This document shows positions 53,114 to 62,216 of a DNA stretch of 64,000 nucleotides, piece by piece (within the stretch, counting starts at the first letter, position 1; the number at the start of each line of letters is the position of its first letter). The translations under genes and the position numbers were made by a program. The stretch covers positions 186,001-250,000 of the forward strand of contig NZ_SJEY01000008.1 of the NCBI RefSeq assembly GCF_004761875.1, in the 5' to 3' direction. The stretch comes from Roseovarius aestuariivivens (lineage in GTDB: Bacteria > Pseudomonadota > Alphaproteobacteria > Rhodobacterales > Rhodobacteraceae). Under the pieces are notes generated by a model. It saw nothing but the letters and a program-made list of their open reading frames with translations. It searched no databases and was not told the DNA's origin.

Positions 53114-53776
53114 ATGAAATATCTTCTCGCAGCCGCATCCCTGATCGCCATGGGGGCCTGTTCCCAGCAAGGCCAGGTGTACAAATCCTACTTCGGCGAA
53201 GCCGGGGGCCTGGTGGACAGTGGCAATTTCGGCAATGCCAACATGCACAACAGCCTGGTGATGACGGGCGAACGCACCTATGTGCACGACCTGGCGAACC
53301 GGTTCTCGAACGAGGTGCTGAGCACGGTCAACTTCGCCTTCAACTCGGCCGAGCTGGACGCCGGCGCGCGCGACACGCTGCGCGAACAGGCGCACTGGAT
53401 CAAGCAGTTCCCCGAGGTCCGTTTCCGGGTCTACGGCCACACCGATCTGGTCGGATCGGCGGCCTATAACCGTCGTCTGGGTCAGGCCCGGGCGAACGCG
53501 GTGGTCAATTATCTTGTGAGCCACGGCATCAGCCGCTCACGGCTGGAAGCGGTCGTGTCCTACGGCGAAACCCAGCCTCTGGTCGTCACGCAGGGCCGCG
53601 AGCGGCGCAACCGCCGGACCGTGACCGAAGTGACGGGCTTTGTCGGCAGCCATCCCATCGTCATGGACGGCAAATACGCCGAGGTCGTCTACCGCGAATA
53701 CATCAAGAGCGCCGAGCCGGTCTCGACCATCCAGATGGTCGAAAAGGGTGGCGAGGTGACCAGCGGCTCCGAGTAG
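53114..53776 (+). CDS. OmpA-family lipoprotein in the Tad locus
   Basis: A 220-residue lipoprotein (lipobox AMGAC, Cys16). The C-terminal OmpA domain covers about 75-180: VNFAFNSAELDAGARDTLREQAHWIKQF, VYGHTDLVGSAAYNRRLGQARANAVVNYLV and VSYGETQPLV contain the Asp and Arg that hold meso-diaminopimelate. It probably ties the pilus complex or outer membrane to peptidoglycan, the role proposed for OmpA-like partners of Tad secretins. It follows cpaC by 16 bases, and a strong terminator follows it. Confidence 0.9.
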   Translation: MKYLLAAASLIAMGACSQQGQVYKSYFGEAGGLVDSGNFGNANMHNSLVMTGERTYVHDLANRFSNEVLSTVNFAFNSAELDAGARDTLREQAHWIKQFPEVRFRVYGHTDLVGSAAYNRRLGQARANAVVNYLVSHGISRSRLEAVVSYGETQPLVVTQGRERRNRRTVTEVTGFVGSHPIVMDGKYAEVVYREYIKSAEPVSTIQMVEKGGEVTSGSE

Positions 53777-53817
53777 CGCAAGTTTCTCCCTGTCCGGTCT
53801 CGGCCGGGCCACCTGAT

Positions 53818-53853
53818 ACCCCGCCTCGACAATCGTCCGGGCGGGGTTTTTTT
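53818..53853 (+). terminator. Rho-independent terminator after the OmpA-like gene
   Basis: ACCCCGCC (53818-53825) pairs with GGCGGGGT (53840-53847), followed by a run of seven T. It closes the cpaC-ompA unit, so cpaE and the later genes need their own promoter in the 53854-54024 stretch. Confidence 0.85.
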
Positions 53854-54024
53854 GTCTTTTGATATCGCACAATTACGATCTTTTGGCCCAAATGTTGCCT
53901 AGATTATCCCGCACCTTCTCATCATCGCAGGGGTCTTTATCGGAGCGATTCCGGGATACGGCTGCGAAAAAATAACGGTTTCGGCAGAGGATACGCCGCG
54001 ACAAACCTACGGGGCCGATAAAAG

Positions 54025-55260
54025 ATGAGTAGTGCACAGCAACAACCCGAAGCCAGTCCGATCACGGCCTGCACGATCAGCCGTGACGTACAGGATTTCG
54101 ACCTTCTGATCGAAGACATGGAAACCGCCCTTGGCGAAAGCTGGGGCGATCTTGGCTTTGCCGAGGCGCTGGCCTTTTTCAACCAGCCCGAGGCGGACAG
54201 TCTGGAATTCGTGGCGCTGGCCATCGACGAAAGCGACGAGGACGAAATCGCGCTTCTGAGCGAGATCATCACCCTGGCCAAGGCGCGGGGCATCAACGTC
54301 ATCCTCATCGCCGAGGATGTCAGCCCCGCCGCGCTGCATCAGCTTTTGCGCCAGGGCGCGGATGAATTCGTGCCCTACCCTCTGCCCGAGAACGAACTTC
54401 AATCCGCGATCGACCGCCTGCGCCGCCGCGAGGAACGCGCGGTGCAGAGCGAGGTCGCCTTCGTGCCCGACCAGACGCCCGGCGACGGCGTGCTTCTGGC
54501 CGTGCAGGGCATCGCCGGCGGCACCGGCGCCACGACGCTGGCCGTCAACCTGGCCTGGGAACTGGCCACGGTCGACAAGAAGGACCCGCCGCGCGTCTGC
54601 ATTCTGGACTTCGGCCTGCAGACCGGATCGGTCGCCACCTATCTCGACCTGCCCCGCCGCGATGTCGTCTACGAGATGTGGGCCGACACCGAGTCGATGG
54701 ATGAGGAGGTGTTCAAGCAGGCGCTGGTGAGTTTCGAGGACAAGATGTGGGTGCTGACCGCGCCTGCCGATATCCTGCCGCTCGACATGATTTCGGCTGA
54801 GGATGTGCAGCGCGTGCTCGAACATGCGCGTGCACGGTTCGATTACGTGATCGTCGACATGCCCGGCACGCTGGTTTTGTGGACCGAAACGGTGCTGAAC
54901 GCCGCGCAGATCTATTTCTGCTCGCTCGAGCTCGACATGCGCTCGGCGCAGAACGCGCTCCGGTTCAAGCGGGCGCTCAAATCCGAAGAACTGCCGGTGG
55001 AAAAGCTGCGCTTCTGTCTCAACCGGGCGCCGAAATTCACCGATCTGAACGGCAAGAGCCGCGTCAAGCGCATGGCCGAAAGCCTTGAGATCGGCATCGA
55101 GGTGCAATTGCCCGATGGCGGACGCCCGGTCATGCAGGCGGGCGACCATGGCCTGCCGCTGGCCAATACCGTGGCCAAGAACCCGCTGCGCAAGGAAATC
55201 GCCAAGCTCGCCCAAAGCCTGCACGAGCTGGGCAAGAGCGACGCCGAGCAAGCGGCATAA
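54025..55260 (+). CDS. cpaE: Tad pilus localisation ATPase CpaE/TadZ
   Basis: A 411-residue protein. Residues about 15-135 form a receiver-like domain without a clear phosphorylatable Asp (FVALAIDESDEDEIALLSEII; VILIAEDVSPAALHQLLRQGADEFVPYPL). The second half is a MinD/ParA-like ATPase with GIAGGTGATTLAVNLAWEL at about 162-180, where both signature lysines of the deviant Walker A are absent, as in TadZ. It positions the Tad machine, often at a pole. The cpaF gene begins 12 bases downstream. Confidence 0.92.
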   Translation: MSSAQQQPEASPITACTISRDVQDFDLLIEDMETALGESWGDLGFAEALAFFNQPEADSLEFVALAIDESDEDEIALLSEIITLAKARGINVILIAEDVSPAALHQLLRQGADEFVPYPLPENELQSAIDRLRRREERAVQSEVAFVPDQTPGDGVLLAVQGIAGGTGATTLAVNLAWELATVDKKDPPRVCILDFGLQTGSVATYLDLPRRDVVYEMWADTESMDEEVFKQALVSFEDKMWVLTAPADILPLDMISAEDVQRVLEHARARFDYVIVDMPGTLVLWTETVLNAAQIYFCSLELDMRSAQNALRFKRALKSEELPVEKLRFCLNRAPKFTDLNGKSRVKRMAESLEIGIEVQLPDGGRPVMQAGDHGLPLANTVAKNPLRKEIAKLAQSLHELGKSDAEQAA

Positions 55261-55272
55261 GGGATCCAGGGG

Positions 55273-56730
55273 ATGTTTTCACGATACAAGAAACCCGGCG
55301 AGGCCGGAAAAGCGGCGAAACCCAGCGCCAAGGCCGGGCTAAAGCCGGTCGAGGACGCGCCCAAGACCAGCCCGGTCGAGGACGCGCCCAAACCGTCGCT
55401 GCGCCGCCCGGCCCAGGTGGCGGCGAATGCCGCGCCGCAGGACAAGGAACGCAAGCGCAAGGAACGTCTTGCGGAAATCAAGATCGAGCTGCATCGATCG
55501 CTGCTCGACAACCTCAATCTGGGCGCGCTCGACAGCGCGACCGAGGCCGATCTGCGCGCCGAGATCAGCGCAATCGCCAGCGAGGCGCTCGAAGAGCGTA
55601 ACATCGTGCTCAACCGTGAGGATCGCACGACCCTTACGCAGGAACTTTATGACGAGGTGCGCGGGCTTGGCCCGCTTGAGCCGCTTCTGAAGGACGACAC
55701 GGTCAACGATATTCTCGTCAACGGCCCGCATCAGGTGTTCGTCGAACGCGCCGGCAAGCTGGAGCTGACCGACACGACCTTCAAGGATGAAAAGCATCTC
55801 TTGCGGATCATCGACAAGATCGTGAGCGCCGTGGGTCGGCGGGTGGACGAATCCAACCCCTATGTGGACGCCCGTCTGCAGGACGGCTCGCGCTTCAACG
55901 CCATGGTGGGCCCCATCGCCGTCGACGGCAGCCTGGTGTCCATTCGTAAGTTCAAGAAGGACAAGCTCGGGATCGACGATCTGGTGCGCTTCGGCGCCTT
56001 TTCCGAGGAAATGGCGGCCTACCTGCAGGCCGCCGTGGCCTGCCGTCTGAACGTGATCGTCTCGGGCGGTACCGGTTCCGGTAAGACCACCACGCTTAAC
56101 GCGCTGAGTTCGTTCATCGACAATTCCGAACGGATCCTGACCATCGAGGATACCGCGGAACTTCAGCTGCAGCAGATCCATGTGGGCCGGATGGAAAGCC
56201 GCCCGCCCAACGTGGAAGGCAAAGGCGAGGTCAGCCCGCGCGACTGTCTCAAGAACGCGCTGCGGATGCGCCCCGACCGCATCATCGTCGGCGAGACGCG
56301 CGGCGAGGAAGTGATCGACATGCTGCAGGCCATGAACACGGGCCACGACGGGTCGATGACCACGATCCACGCCAACAACCCGCGCGACGGCATCAGCCGT
56401 CTGGAAAACATGGTCGCCATGGCTGGTCTGGAAATGCCGCTCAAGGCGGTGCGCAGCCAGATCGCTTCGGCCGTGAACCTTCTGGTGCAGGCCAGCCGTC
56501 TTCAGGACGGCTCGCGCCGGATGACCTCGATCACCGAGATCACCGGCATGGAAGGCGACGTGATTTCCATGCAGGAAATCTTCCGGTTTCAGCGCGTGGG
56601 CCTGACGCCCGACAACAAGATCATCGGCCATTTCACCGGCACAGGTGTGCGGTCCAACTTTTCAGAGCGGTTCCGTCTGTGGGGCTATGACCTGCCACCC
56701 AGCATCTACGAGCCCATCGCCGCGGAGTAA
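55273..56730 (+). CDS. cpaF: Tad secretion ATPase CpaF (TadA)
   Basis: A 485-residue type II/IV secretion ATPase. A Lys/Pro-rich N-terminus with a 9-residue tandem repeat (PVEDAPKTS / PVEDAPKPS) precedes the conserved region. The Walker A reads GGTGSGKTT near 265-273, the Asp box/Walker B region is [27 protein letters not shown], and [16 protein letters not shown] is the His box. It powers pilin assembly at the inner membrane with TadB and TadC. It is followed by tadB after 5 bases. Confidence 0.96.
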   Translation: MFSRYKKPGEAGKAAKPSAKAGLKPVEDAPKTSPVEDAPKPSLRRPAQVAANAAPQDKERKRKERLAEIKIELHRSLLDNLNLGALDSATEADLRAEISAIASEALEERNIVLNREDRTTLTQELYDEVRGLGPLEPLLKDDTVNDILVNGPHQVFVERAGKLELTDTTFKDEKHLLRIIDKIVSAVGRRVDESNPYVDARLQDGSRFNAMVGPIAVDGSLVSIRKFKKDKLGIDDLVRFGAFSEEMAAYLQAAVACRLNVIVSGGTGSGKTTTLNALSSFIDNSERILTIEDTAELQLQQIHVGRMESRPPNVEGKGEVSPRDCLKNALRMRPDRIIVGETRGEEVIDMLQAMNTGHDGSMTTIHANNPRDGISRLENMVAMAGLEMPLKAVRSQIASAVNLLVQASRLQDGSRRMTSITEITGMEGDVISMQEIFRFQRVGLTPDNKIIGHFTGTGVRSNFSERFRLWGYDLPPSIYEPIAAE

Positions 56731-56735
56731 ATGAT

Positions 56736-57704
56736 ATGAGTATCAGTGCAGAACCGATCATCTACGGCCTGATCTTCGTGGGCGTGCTTGTCCTCGTCGA
56801 GGGCCTTTATCTGACCGTCTTCGGGCGCTCGATCAGCCTCAACAACCGGGTCAATCGCCGGCTGGAGATGCTGGACAAGGGCGGCAACCGCGAAGAGGTC
56901 ATGGAAAAGCTGCGCAAGGAGATGGAACAGCATCTCAAGGCGCGCAAGATCCCGCTTTACTCGATCCTGTCGACCAAGGCGCAAAAGGCTGCGATCGCGT
57001 TTTCCCCCAAGCAGTTGATCATGCTGATGGTCGGCCTGAGCTTTCTGGCCTTTATCGGCCTGTCGATTGGTACGGCCACCGCGGTGCCGGTGCGGGTCTT
57101 CGTTTCGATCGCCATGGGCGTCGGCGGCATCTTCACCTGGATCAACATGAAGGCCAACAAGCGCATGGCGCTTTTGGAAGAGCAGCTGCCCGACGCAATC
57201 GAACTGATGGTGCGCTCTCTTCGCGTCGGTCATCCGTTCAGCTCGGCCATCGCCATCGTCGCCAACGAGGTTGCCGACCCGCTGGCGACCGAATTCGGGG
57301 TGATCGCCGACGAGGCCGCCTACGGCCGCGACATGGGCGAGGCGCTCAAGGACATGGCCGAGCGGCTGGACATGCAGGATCTGCGCTTCCTTGCGGTGGC
57401 GGTGACGATCCAGCAGCAATCGGGCGGCAACCTGGCCGAGATCCTCGACGGTCTGGCCAAGGTGATCCGCGCGCGCTTCCGTCTCTTCCGCCGCGTGAAG
57501 GCCATCACGGCAGAAGCGAAGTGGTCGGGCAAGTTCCTGTCGGGCTTCCCGATCCTTGCGCTGATCGCCATCCAGCTGATCAAGCCCGACTATTACGACG
57601 AGGCCATGGAGCACCCGTATTTCATCCCCGCCTGTCTGGCGGTGGGCGGGTTCCTCATCGCGAACCTGATCGTGATGCGCGCGCTCGTGAACATTAAAGT
57701 GTAA
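56736..57704 (+). CDS. tadB: Tad inner membrane platform protein TadB
   Basis: A 322-residue GspF-domain protein. One N-terminal span (about 7-27), paired spans near 95-130, and C-terminal spans (about 265-285, 300-318) frame the cytoplasmic F domain: EQLPDAIELMVRSLRVGHPFSSAIAIVANEVADPLATEF and MAERLDMQDLRFLAVAVTIQQQSGGNLAEILDGLA. It forms the platform with TadC that couples the CpaF ATPase to pilin extraction. The start is 5 bases after the cpaF stop. Confidence 0.94.
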   Translation: MSISAEPIIYGLIFVGVLVLVEGLYLTVFGRSISLNNRVNRRLEMLDKGGNREEVMEKLRKEMEQHLKARKIPLYSILSTKAQKAAIAFSPKQLIMLMVGLSFLAFIGLSIGTATAVPVRVFVSIAMGVGGIFTWINMKANKRMALLEEQLPDAIELMVRSLRVGHPFSSAIAIVANEVADPLATEFGVIADEAAYGRDMGEALKDMAERLDMQDLRFLAVAVTIQQQSGGNLAEILDGLAKVIRARFRLFRRVKAITAEAKWSGKFLSGFPILALIAIQLIKPDYYDEAMEHPYFIPACLAVGGFLIANLIVMRALVNIKV

Positions 57705-57716
57705 AGGACCGGTTCG

Positions 57717-58703
57717 ATGGGCTTTCTCGATAGTGTCATGCAGACCATGACCGACACGCTCGGCCCCTTCGGCCCGATCATCGTGATCGGCACGCTGGGC
57801 CTTATCCTTGTTCTTCTCACGATCCCGCTGATGATCCGCCAATCGCAGGATCCGCTGGAGAAACTGAAGAAGAACTCGCGCGCCGGGGCCGCCGACAAGG
57901 AGCCGAAAAAACGCCTGCGCGCGGGTCAGCGAAACGAGAAACTGGACAAATACGCCAAGTTCCTCGAACCCGATGATGAAAAGCAGCTCAGCCAGATCCG
58001 CCTGACGCTGATGCAGGCCGGGTATCGCAACCGCGACGCGGTGCGCTACTACCACTTCGCGCAGTTCGCGCTGGGGATCGGCTTTCTGATCCTGGGCGTG
58101 CTTTACTTCGTCGTGTTCGTCTCGGGCAGCGAGGATACCAGCACGCAGCAGACGATCATGTACATTCTCGGGCCGGGCGGCGCGGGCTACATGTTGCCCA
58201 AATACTGGGTCACCAAGCGTCAGCAGAAACGCCAGGAAGAGATCACCGACGGCTTTCCCGACAGTCTCGACATGATGCTGACCTGTGTGGAAGCGGGCCA
58301 GTCGATGGATCAGTCGATCATCCGCGTGGCCAACGAGATCCGCGCCTCCTACCCCGCGCTGTCTGAGGAATACGAGATCGTCGCGCACCAGATCAAGGCG
58401 GGCCGCGACAAACCCTCGGTGCTTAACGAGATGGCCGAGCGCTGTGGCGTGCAGGACATTTCCAGCTTCGTGACCGTGCTGGTGCAGTCGCAATCCTTCG
58501 GCACCTCGATCGCCGACGCGTTGCGGGTCTATGCCGGCGAGATGCGTGACAAACGGGTCATGCGCGCCGAGGAAAAGGCCAACAAGCTGCCGACGAAGAT
58601 GACATTGGCAACGATGATGCTTACAGTTCCACCATTGCTGATCATCCTAGTCGGTCCGTCGGTGCTGGGGATCATGGAACTCTTCGCGATGGCCGGCCAG
58701 TAA
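57717..58703 (+). CDS. tadC: Tad inner membrane platform protein TadC
   Basis: A 328-residue GspF-domain paralogue of TadB. Spans lie near 16-38, 114-138, 145-160 and 297-320, with the F domain ITDGFPDSLDMMLTCVEAGQSMDQSIIRVANEI and MAERCGVQDISSFVTVLVQSQSFGTSIADALRVYAGEMRDKRVMRAEEKANKLPTKM between. It partners TadB. The start follows AAGGACCGGTTCG, 12 bases after tadB. Confidence 0.94.
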   Translation: MGFLDSVMQTMTDTLGPFGPIIVIGTLGLILVLLTIPLMIRQSQDPLEKLKKNSRAGAADKEPKKRLRAGQRNEKLDKYAKFLEPDDEKQLSQIRLTLMQAGYRNRDAVRYYHFAQFALGIGFLILGVLYFVVFVSGSEDTSTQQTIMYILGPGGAGYMLPKYWVTKRQQKRQEEITDGFPDSLDMMLTCVEAGQSMDQSIIRVANEIRASYPALSEEYEIVAHQIKAGRDKPSVLNEMAERCGVQDISSFVTVLVQSQSFGTSIADALRVYAGEMRDKRVMRAEEKANKLPTKMTLATMMLTVPPLLIILVGPSVLGIMELFAMAGQ

Positions 58704-58719
58704 AAGACCAAAGGGCAAC

Positions 58720-59286
58720 ATGGCACGAGCAGGTGTCTGGCTATTGATTTCTTGCGCCCTGACCGCGTCCTGCGGCCAGGGCGCCGGGCTGTCCGGTGCG
58801 GACAATGGCCCCTTCGCCCCCGGCGTCGCCCGCAACCAGGAGTCCGTGGACGGTATTCTGGTGGGCAACCGGCTGATCGATGCGGGCGAATACGAACTGG
58901 CGATCGACGCGTTCACGCGAGCAGCCCTTGATCAGGGGCTGTCGGCGGACGTTCTGGCCGGCATGGGCAGCGCCAATCTTGGCCTTGGCCGCGTGCATAC
59001 CGCCGAACGGCTGTTGCGCGATGCGCTGGAGAAGGACGAGACCTCGCCGGAAATCTGGAACAATCTTGGGGTCGCCCTGCTGGAAAAAGGCGAGATCGCC
59101 GAAGCGGAACAGGTCCTCAAACGTGCCTACGCGCTCGACAATGGCCAAAGTGACTCAATTCGCGACAATCTGCGGTTAGTTCTCGCAAAAACGGAAAATT
59201 CCGTTTATGATGAACCCCAAGAACAAGACTATAAACTGATACGACGCGGTAGCAGCGACTACATGATACGCACGATATCAGATTGA
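58720..59286 (+). CDS. tadD: TPR lipoprotein TadD-like
   Basis: A 188-residue lipoprotein (lipobox LTASC, Cys18) with tandem tetratricopeptide repeats at about 48-150 (GNRLIDAGEYELAIDAFTRAAL; GMGSANLGLGRVHTAERLLRDALEKDE; WNNLGVALLEKGEIAEAEQVLKRAYALD). TadD-type pilotins help assemble the secretin in the outer membrane. It follows tadC by 16 bases. The end (KLIRRGSSDYMIRTISD) has no repeat. Confidence 0.88.
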   Translation: MARAGVWLLISCALTASCGQGAGLSGADNGPFAPGVARNQESVDGILVGNRLIDAGEYELAIDAFTRAALDQGLSADVLAGMGSANLGLGRVHTAERLLRDALEKDETSPEIWNNLGVALLEKGEIAEAEQVLKRAYALDNGQSDSIRDNLRLVLAKTENSVYDEPQEQDYKLIRRGSSDYMIRTISD

Positions 59287-59312
59287 GGCGAAGGCAGTAA
59301 AAGGACGCAAGA

Positions 59313-60167
59313 ATGCGCCATCCCATCTTTCTAGGCATCTGCGCGGCAGGCGCATTTGCACTTTCGGGCTGTGATGAACAAGGATCGTCGCAGGTGGACA
59401 GGGCCCTGTCCGACATCAATGTCGTGGACGAGAGCAATCTCAACGACGTGATGCTTAATGTCGCCGACCCCGACGAGGCGGTGTCGTATTTCCAGCGCAC
59501 GCTCAAGGACAACCCCGACCGCATCGACGTGCAGCGCGGTCTGGCGCAGTCGCTGATCCGCGCCAAGCGCCACACCGAGGCCGCTGCCGCCTGGAAACGC
59601 GTGACCGAGCACAAGGACGCCACCGACGACGACCGGGTGGATTTCGCCGATGCGCTTATTCGCAACGGGGAATGGGAGCGCGCCGACGAAGTGCTCGACA
59701 ACATTCCGCCGACCTTCGAGACGTTCAAACGCTACCGTCTCGAGGCGATGATCGCCGACAGCAACAAGGAATGGAAAAAGGCCGACAGTTTCTATGAGAC
59801 CGCCATCGGCCTGACGACCCGTCCCGCCGGCGTGATGAACAACTGGGGCTATTCCAAGCTGACCCGGGGCGATTTCGCCGCCGCGGAAAGCCTGTTCTCG
59901 GACGCGATCCGCCAGGACGACAAGCTTTTTACCGCGAAGAACAACCTCGTTCTGGCGCGTGGCGCGCAGAAGAAATACTCCCTGCCCGTGATGCAGACCA
60001 CGCAGGTCGAACGCGCGCAGCTTCTCTATACGCTCGGTCTTTCGGCGATCAAGCAGGGCGACACCAATATCGGCAAGGGCCTGTTGCGCGACGCCATCGA
60101 GACCCATCCGCAGCATTTCGAGGCCGCCGTGCGGTCCCTGCGCGCGCTGGAAAACAACGTCGAGTAA
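59313..60167 (+). CDS. Second TPR lipoprotein in the Tad locus
   Basis: A 284-residue lipoprotein (lipobox ALSGC, Cys20) with several tetratricopeptide units from about 45 to 230 (AVSYFQRTLKDNPDRIDVQRGLAQSLIRAKRHTEAAAAW; VDFADALIRNGEWERADEVLDNI; NWGYSKLTRGDFAAAESLFSDAIRQDD). It is a paralogue or partner of the TadD-like protein just upstream. Two TPR lipoproteins in tandem are usual for Rhodobacteraceae Tad loci. The start follows AAGGACGCAAGA. Confidence 0.85.
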   Translation: MRHPIFLGICAAGAFALSGCDEQGSSQVDRALSDINVVDESNLNDVMLNVADPDEAVSYFQRTLKDNPDRIDVQRGLAQSLIRAKRHTEAAAAWKRVTEHKDATDDDRVDFADALIRNGEWERADEVLDNIPPTFETFKRYRLEAMIADSNKEWKKADSFYETAIGLTTRPAGVMNNWGYSKLTRGDFAAAESLFSDAIRQDDKLFTAKNNLVLARGAQKKYSLPVMQTTQVERAQLLYTLGLSAIKQGDTNIGKGLLRDAIETHPQHFEAAVRSLRALENNVE

Positions 60168-60186
60168 GCCGCGAAAGGCCCGTTTC

Positions 60187-60690
60187 ATGCCCCTCGACAT
60201 CACGAGCTGGTCCGCGGCGTGGTTCCTGCCGTTCGTCACGCCGATCTGCCTCTGGGTGATCTGGAGCGATCTGAAGGCGATGCGCATTCCCAATGCCGCT
60301 GTGCTGACCATGGCGGGGATCTTCATGATCGTAGGGCTTTGGGCCGTGCCGATCTGGCCGGATTACCCGATGCGTCTGATGGCGCTGGTGGTCATGCTGA
60401 TCGCCGGCATCATCGCCAATGCCGCCGGTCTTATGGGGGCGGGCGACAGCAAGTTCATCGCCGCCGCAGCACCCTTCGTGGCGCCCGCCGACTGGCGCGT
60501 GATCGTGTTCATCCTGATGGCCAACCTGCTGGCCTGCTACGTCACCCACCGGATCGCGAAACACACGCCCCTGCGCGCGTTGGCACCGGATTGGACAAGC
60601 TGGGACAAGGGCCGCAAGTTCCCGATGGGCTTTGCGTTGGGCGCCTGTCTGGTGATGTATCTCATCGCGGGCGTCGTCTGGGGCCGCTGA
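60187..60690 (+). CDS. cpaA: Prepilin peptidase CpaA
   Basis: A 167-residue membrane aspartic protease of the A24 family, the short form without the N-methylase domain. The catalytic aspartates are Asp28 in WSDLKAMRIPN and Asp87 in GAGDSKF. It cleaves the Flp leaders after Gly14. It has about five to six spans and follows the second TPR gene by 19 bases. Confidence 0.93.
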   Translation: MPLDITSWSAAWFLPFVTPICLWVIWSDLKAMRIPNAAVLTMAGIFMIVGLWAVPIWPDYPMRLMALVVMLIAGIIANAAGLMGAGDSKFIAAAAPFVAPADWRVIVFILMANLLACYVTHRIAKHTPLRALAPDWTSWDKGRKFPMGFALGACLVMYLIAGVVWGR

Positions 60691-60829
60691 CAGCCGCGCA
60701 ATGCCTCGTCCCTGCCCGGGACGGACCATAATTTCTGCACGATTATCGCCGATCTTGAAACGAAGCGTTCCGCGTGGGCCTGTCCCGCGACGGACCGGTC
60801 GCAGTGTCAAGCAACGGGGCCAGAAGCCA

Positions 60830-62140
60830 ATGAATATGCAAGTCACCACGGGTGTGCAGCCGCCACCCCCGCCCAAGGACCTTCAGGACATGCGGCTGCC
60901 CATCGTGATGATGCGGGATATCGTGCTCAAGACCATGTTCCGCAAGAATCTCGACATGGTCAGCGAACTGGCCGAGGCGGTGTGTCTGCCCCGCGCCGTC
61001 ACGCAGGAGCTTGTCGATATCGCCCGCGGCCAGAAATATCTCGAGGCGACGGGCAGCCTGACCGCGACAGGCAACGGCGAGATGGGCTATCAGCTGACCG
61101 ATGCGGGCAAGACCCGCGCGATGGACGCGCTGTCGCAGTCGGAATATTTCGGCGCGATGCCGGTGCCGCTGTCGGTGTACCGCGAGCAGATCAAACGCCA
61201 GTCGATCCGCGATATTCAGATCACCCGCGACCAGCTGACCAAGGCGATGGGACATCTTGTGCTGCCCCCTGCGCTCATTGGCAACCTCGGTCCGGCGGTG
61301 TCCTCGGGCCGGTCGATCCTGATGTACGGGCCCCCGGGCAACGGTAAATCCTCGATCTCCAACGGTATCCGCGACGCGATGGGCGACAAGATCTATGTGC
61401 CGCGCGCCATCGAATACGCGGGCCAGGTCATCACCGTCTACGACCCGATCGTGCATTCCAAGGCCGAGGTCGAGGTCGACGACCCCAACAGCCTGCGCCG
61501 CAAGCGCACGTTTGATACCCGCTATGTGCGCTGCGAACGGCCCACGGTGATCACCGGGGGCGAGCTGTCTCTGGACATGCTCGATCTGGTCTACAACCCC
61601 ACCGCACGCACCTATCAGGCGCCGCTGCAGCTCAAATCCACCGGCGGGATCTTCATCGTGGACGACCTTGGCCGTCAGGCCGAGCCGCCACAAAGCCTTG
61701 TGAACCGCTGGATTGTGCCGCTGGAGGAATCGAAAGACATCCTCGCGCTTCAGTCCGGCGAGAAATTCGAGGTGCCCTTCGATACACTGGTGATCTTCTC
61801 GACCAACTTTCACCCCAACGAGATCTTCGACCAGGCCGCACTTCGCCGGATCTTCTTCAAGATCAAGATCGACGGACCGTGCCAGCAGGATTTCCTCAAG
61901 ATCTTCGCGATGGTGGCCAAGAAGCGGGGAATGCCACTCGATGAGGCGGCGCTCTTGCACCTGCTCAAGGTCAAGTATCCGACGATCGACAACATCTATG
62001 CGAACTATCAGCCGATCTTCCTGATCGACCAGATGATCTCCATCTGCGAGTTCGAGGGCATCCCCTATCAGATGTCGCCCGAACTGGTCGACCGGGCCTG
62101 GGCGAACATGTTCGTGAAAGACGAGAAAATCGTGAAATAA
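60830..62140 (+). CDS. AAA ATPase closing the Tad run
   Basis: A 436-residue protein. A Pro-rich start (VQPPPPPKDLQ) leads to a winged-helix-like N-domain (about 20-125: MVSELAEAVCLPRAVTQELVDIARG), then an AAA core with Walker A GPPGNGKSS (167-175), Walker B GGIFIVDDLGR near 275-285, and FSTNFHPNEIFDQAALRRIFFKI near 325-347 carrying the sensor and arginine residues. It follows cpaA by 139 bases on the same strand. It is not one of the named Tad components; a role in pilus regulation or assembly is inferred from position alone. Confidence 0.8.
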   Translation: MNMQVTTGVQPPPPPKDLQDMRLPIVMMRDIVLKTMFRKNLDMVSELAEAVCLPRAVTQELVDIARGQKYLEATGSLTATGNGEMGYQLTDAGKTRAMDALSQSEYFGAMPVPLSVYREQIKRQSIRDIQITRDQLTKAMGHLVLPPALIGNLGPAVSSGRSILMYGPPGNGKSSISNGIRDAMGDKIYVPRAIEYAGQVITVYDPIVHSKAEVEVDDPNSLRRKRTFDTRYVRCERPTVITGGELSLDMLDLVYNPTARTYQAPLQLKSTGGIFIVDDLGRQAEPPQSLVNRWIVPLEESKDILALQSGEKFEVPFDTLVIFSTNFHPNEIFDQAALRRIFFKIKIDGPCQQDFLKIFAMVAKKRGMPLDEAALLHLLKVKYPTIDNIYANYQPIFLIDQMISICEFEGIPYQMSPELVDRAWANMFVKDEKIVK

Positions 62141-62146
62141 GCGCGG

Positions 62147-62192
62147 CCAGGAGTTTTTCGAAAACTCCTGGCAAACTTTTTCTGAAAAGTTT
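62147..62192. terminator. Tandem hairpins before the helicase gene
   Basis: CCAGGAGTTTT-TCG-AAAACTCCTGG (62147-62171, 11-bp stem) is directly followed by AAACTTTT-TCTG-AAAAGTTT (62173-62192, 8-bp stem). Together they probably end transcription from the AAA ATPase gene, and they end 24 bases before the helicase start. Confidence 0.7.
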
Positions 62193-62216
62193 TGCAGGTC
62201 CGCCTACATCAGGCGG

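Noticed and set aside
56706..58493. 595-codon minus-strand frame across tadB and tadC
   Set aside because: It spans two conserved genes that have their own ribosome sites and is His/Asp-rich noise.
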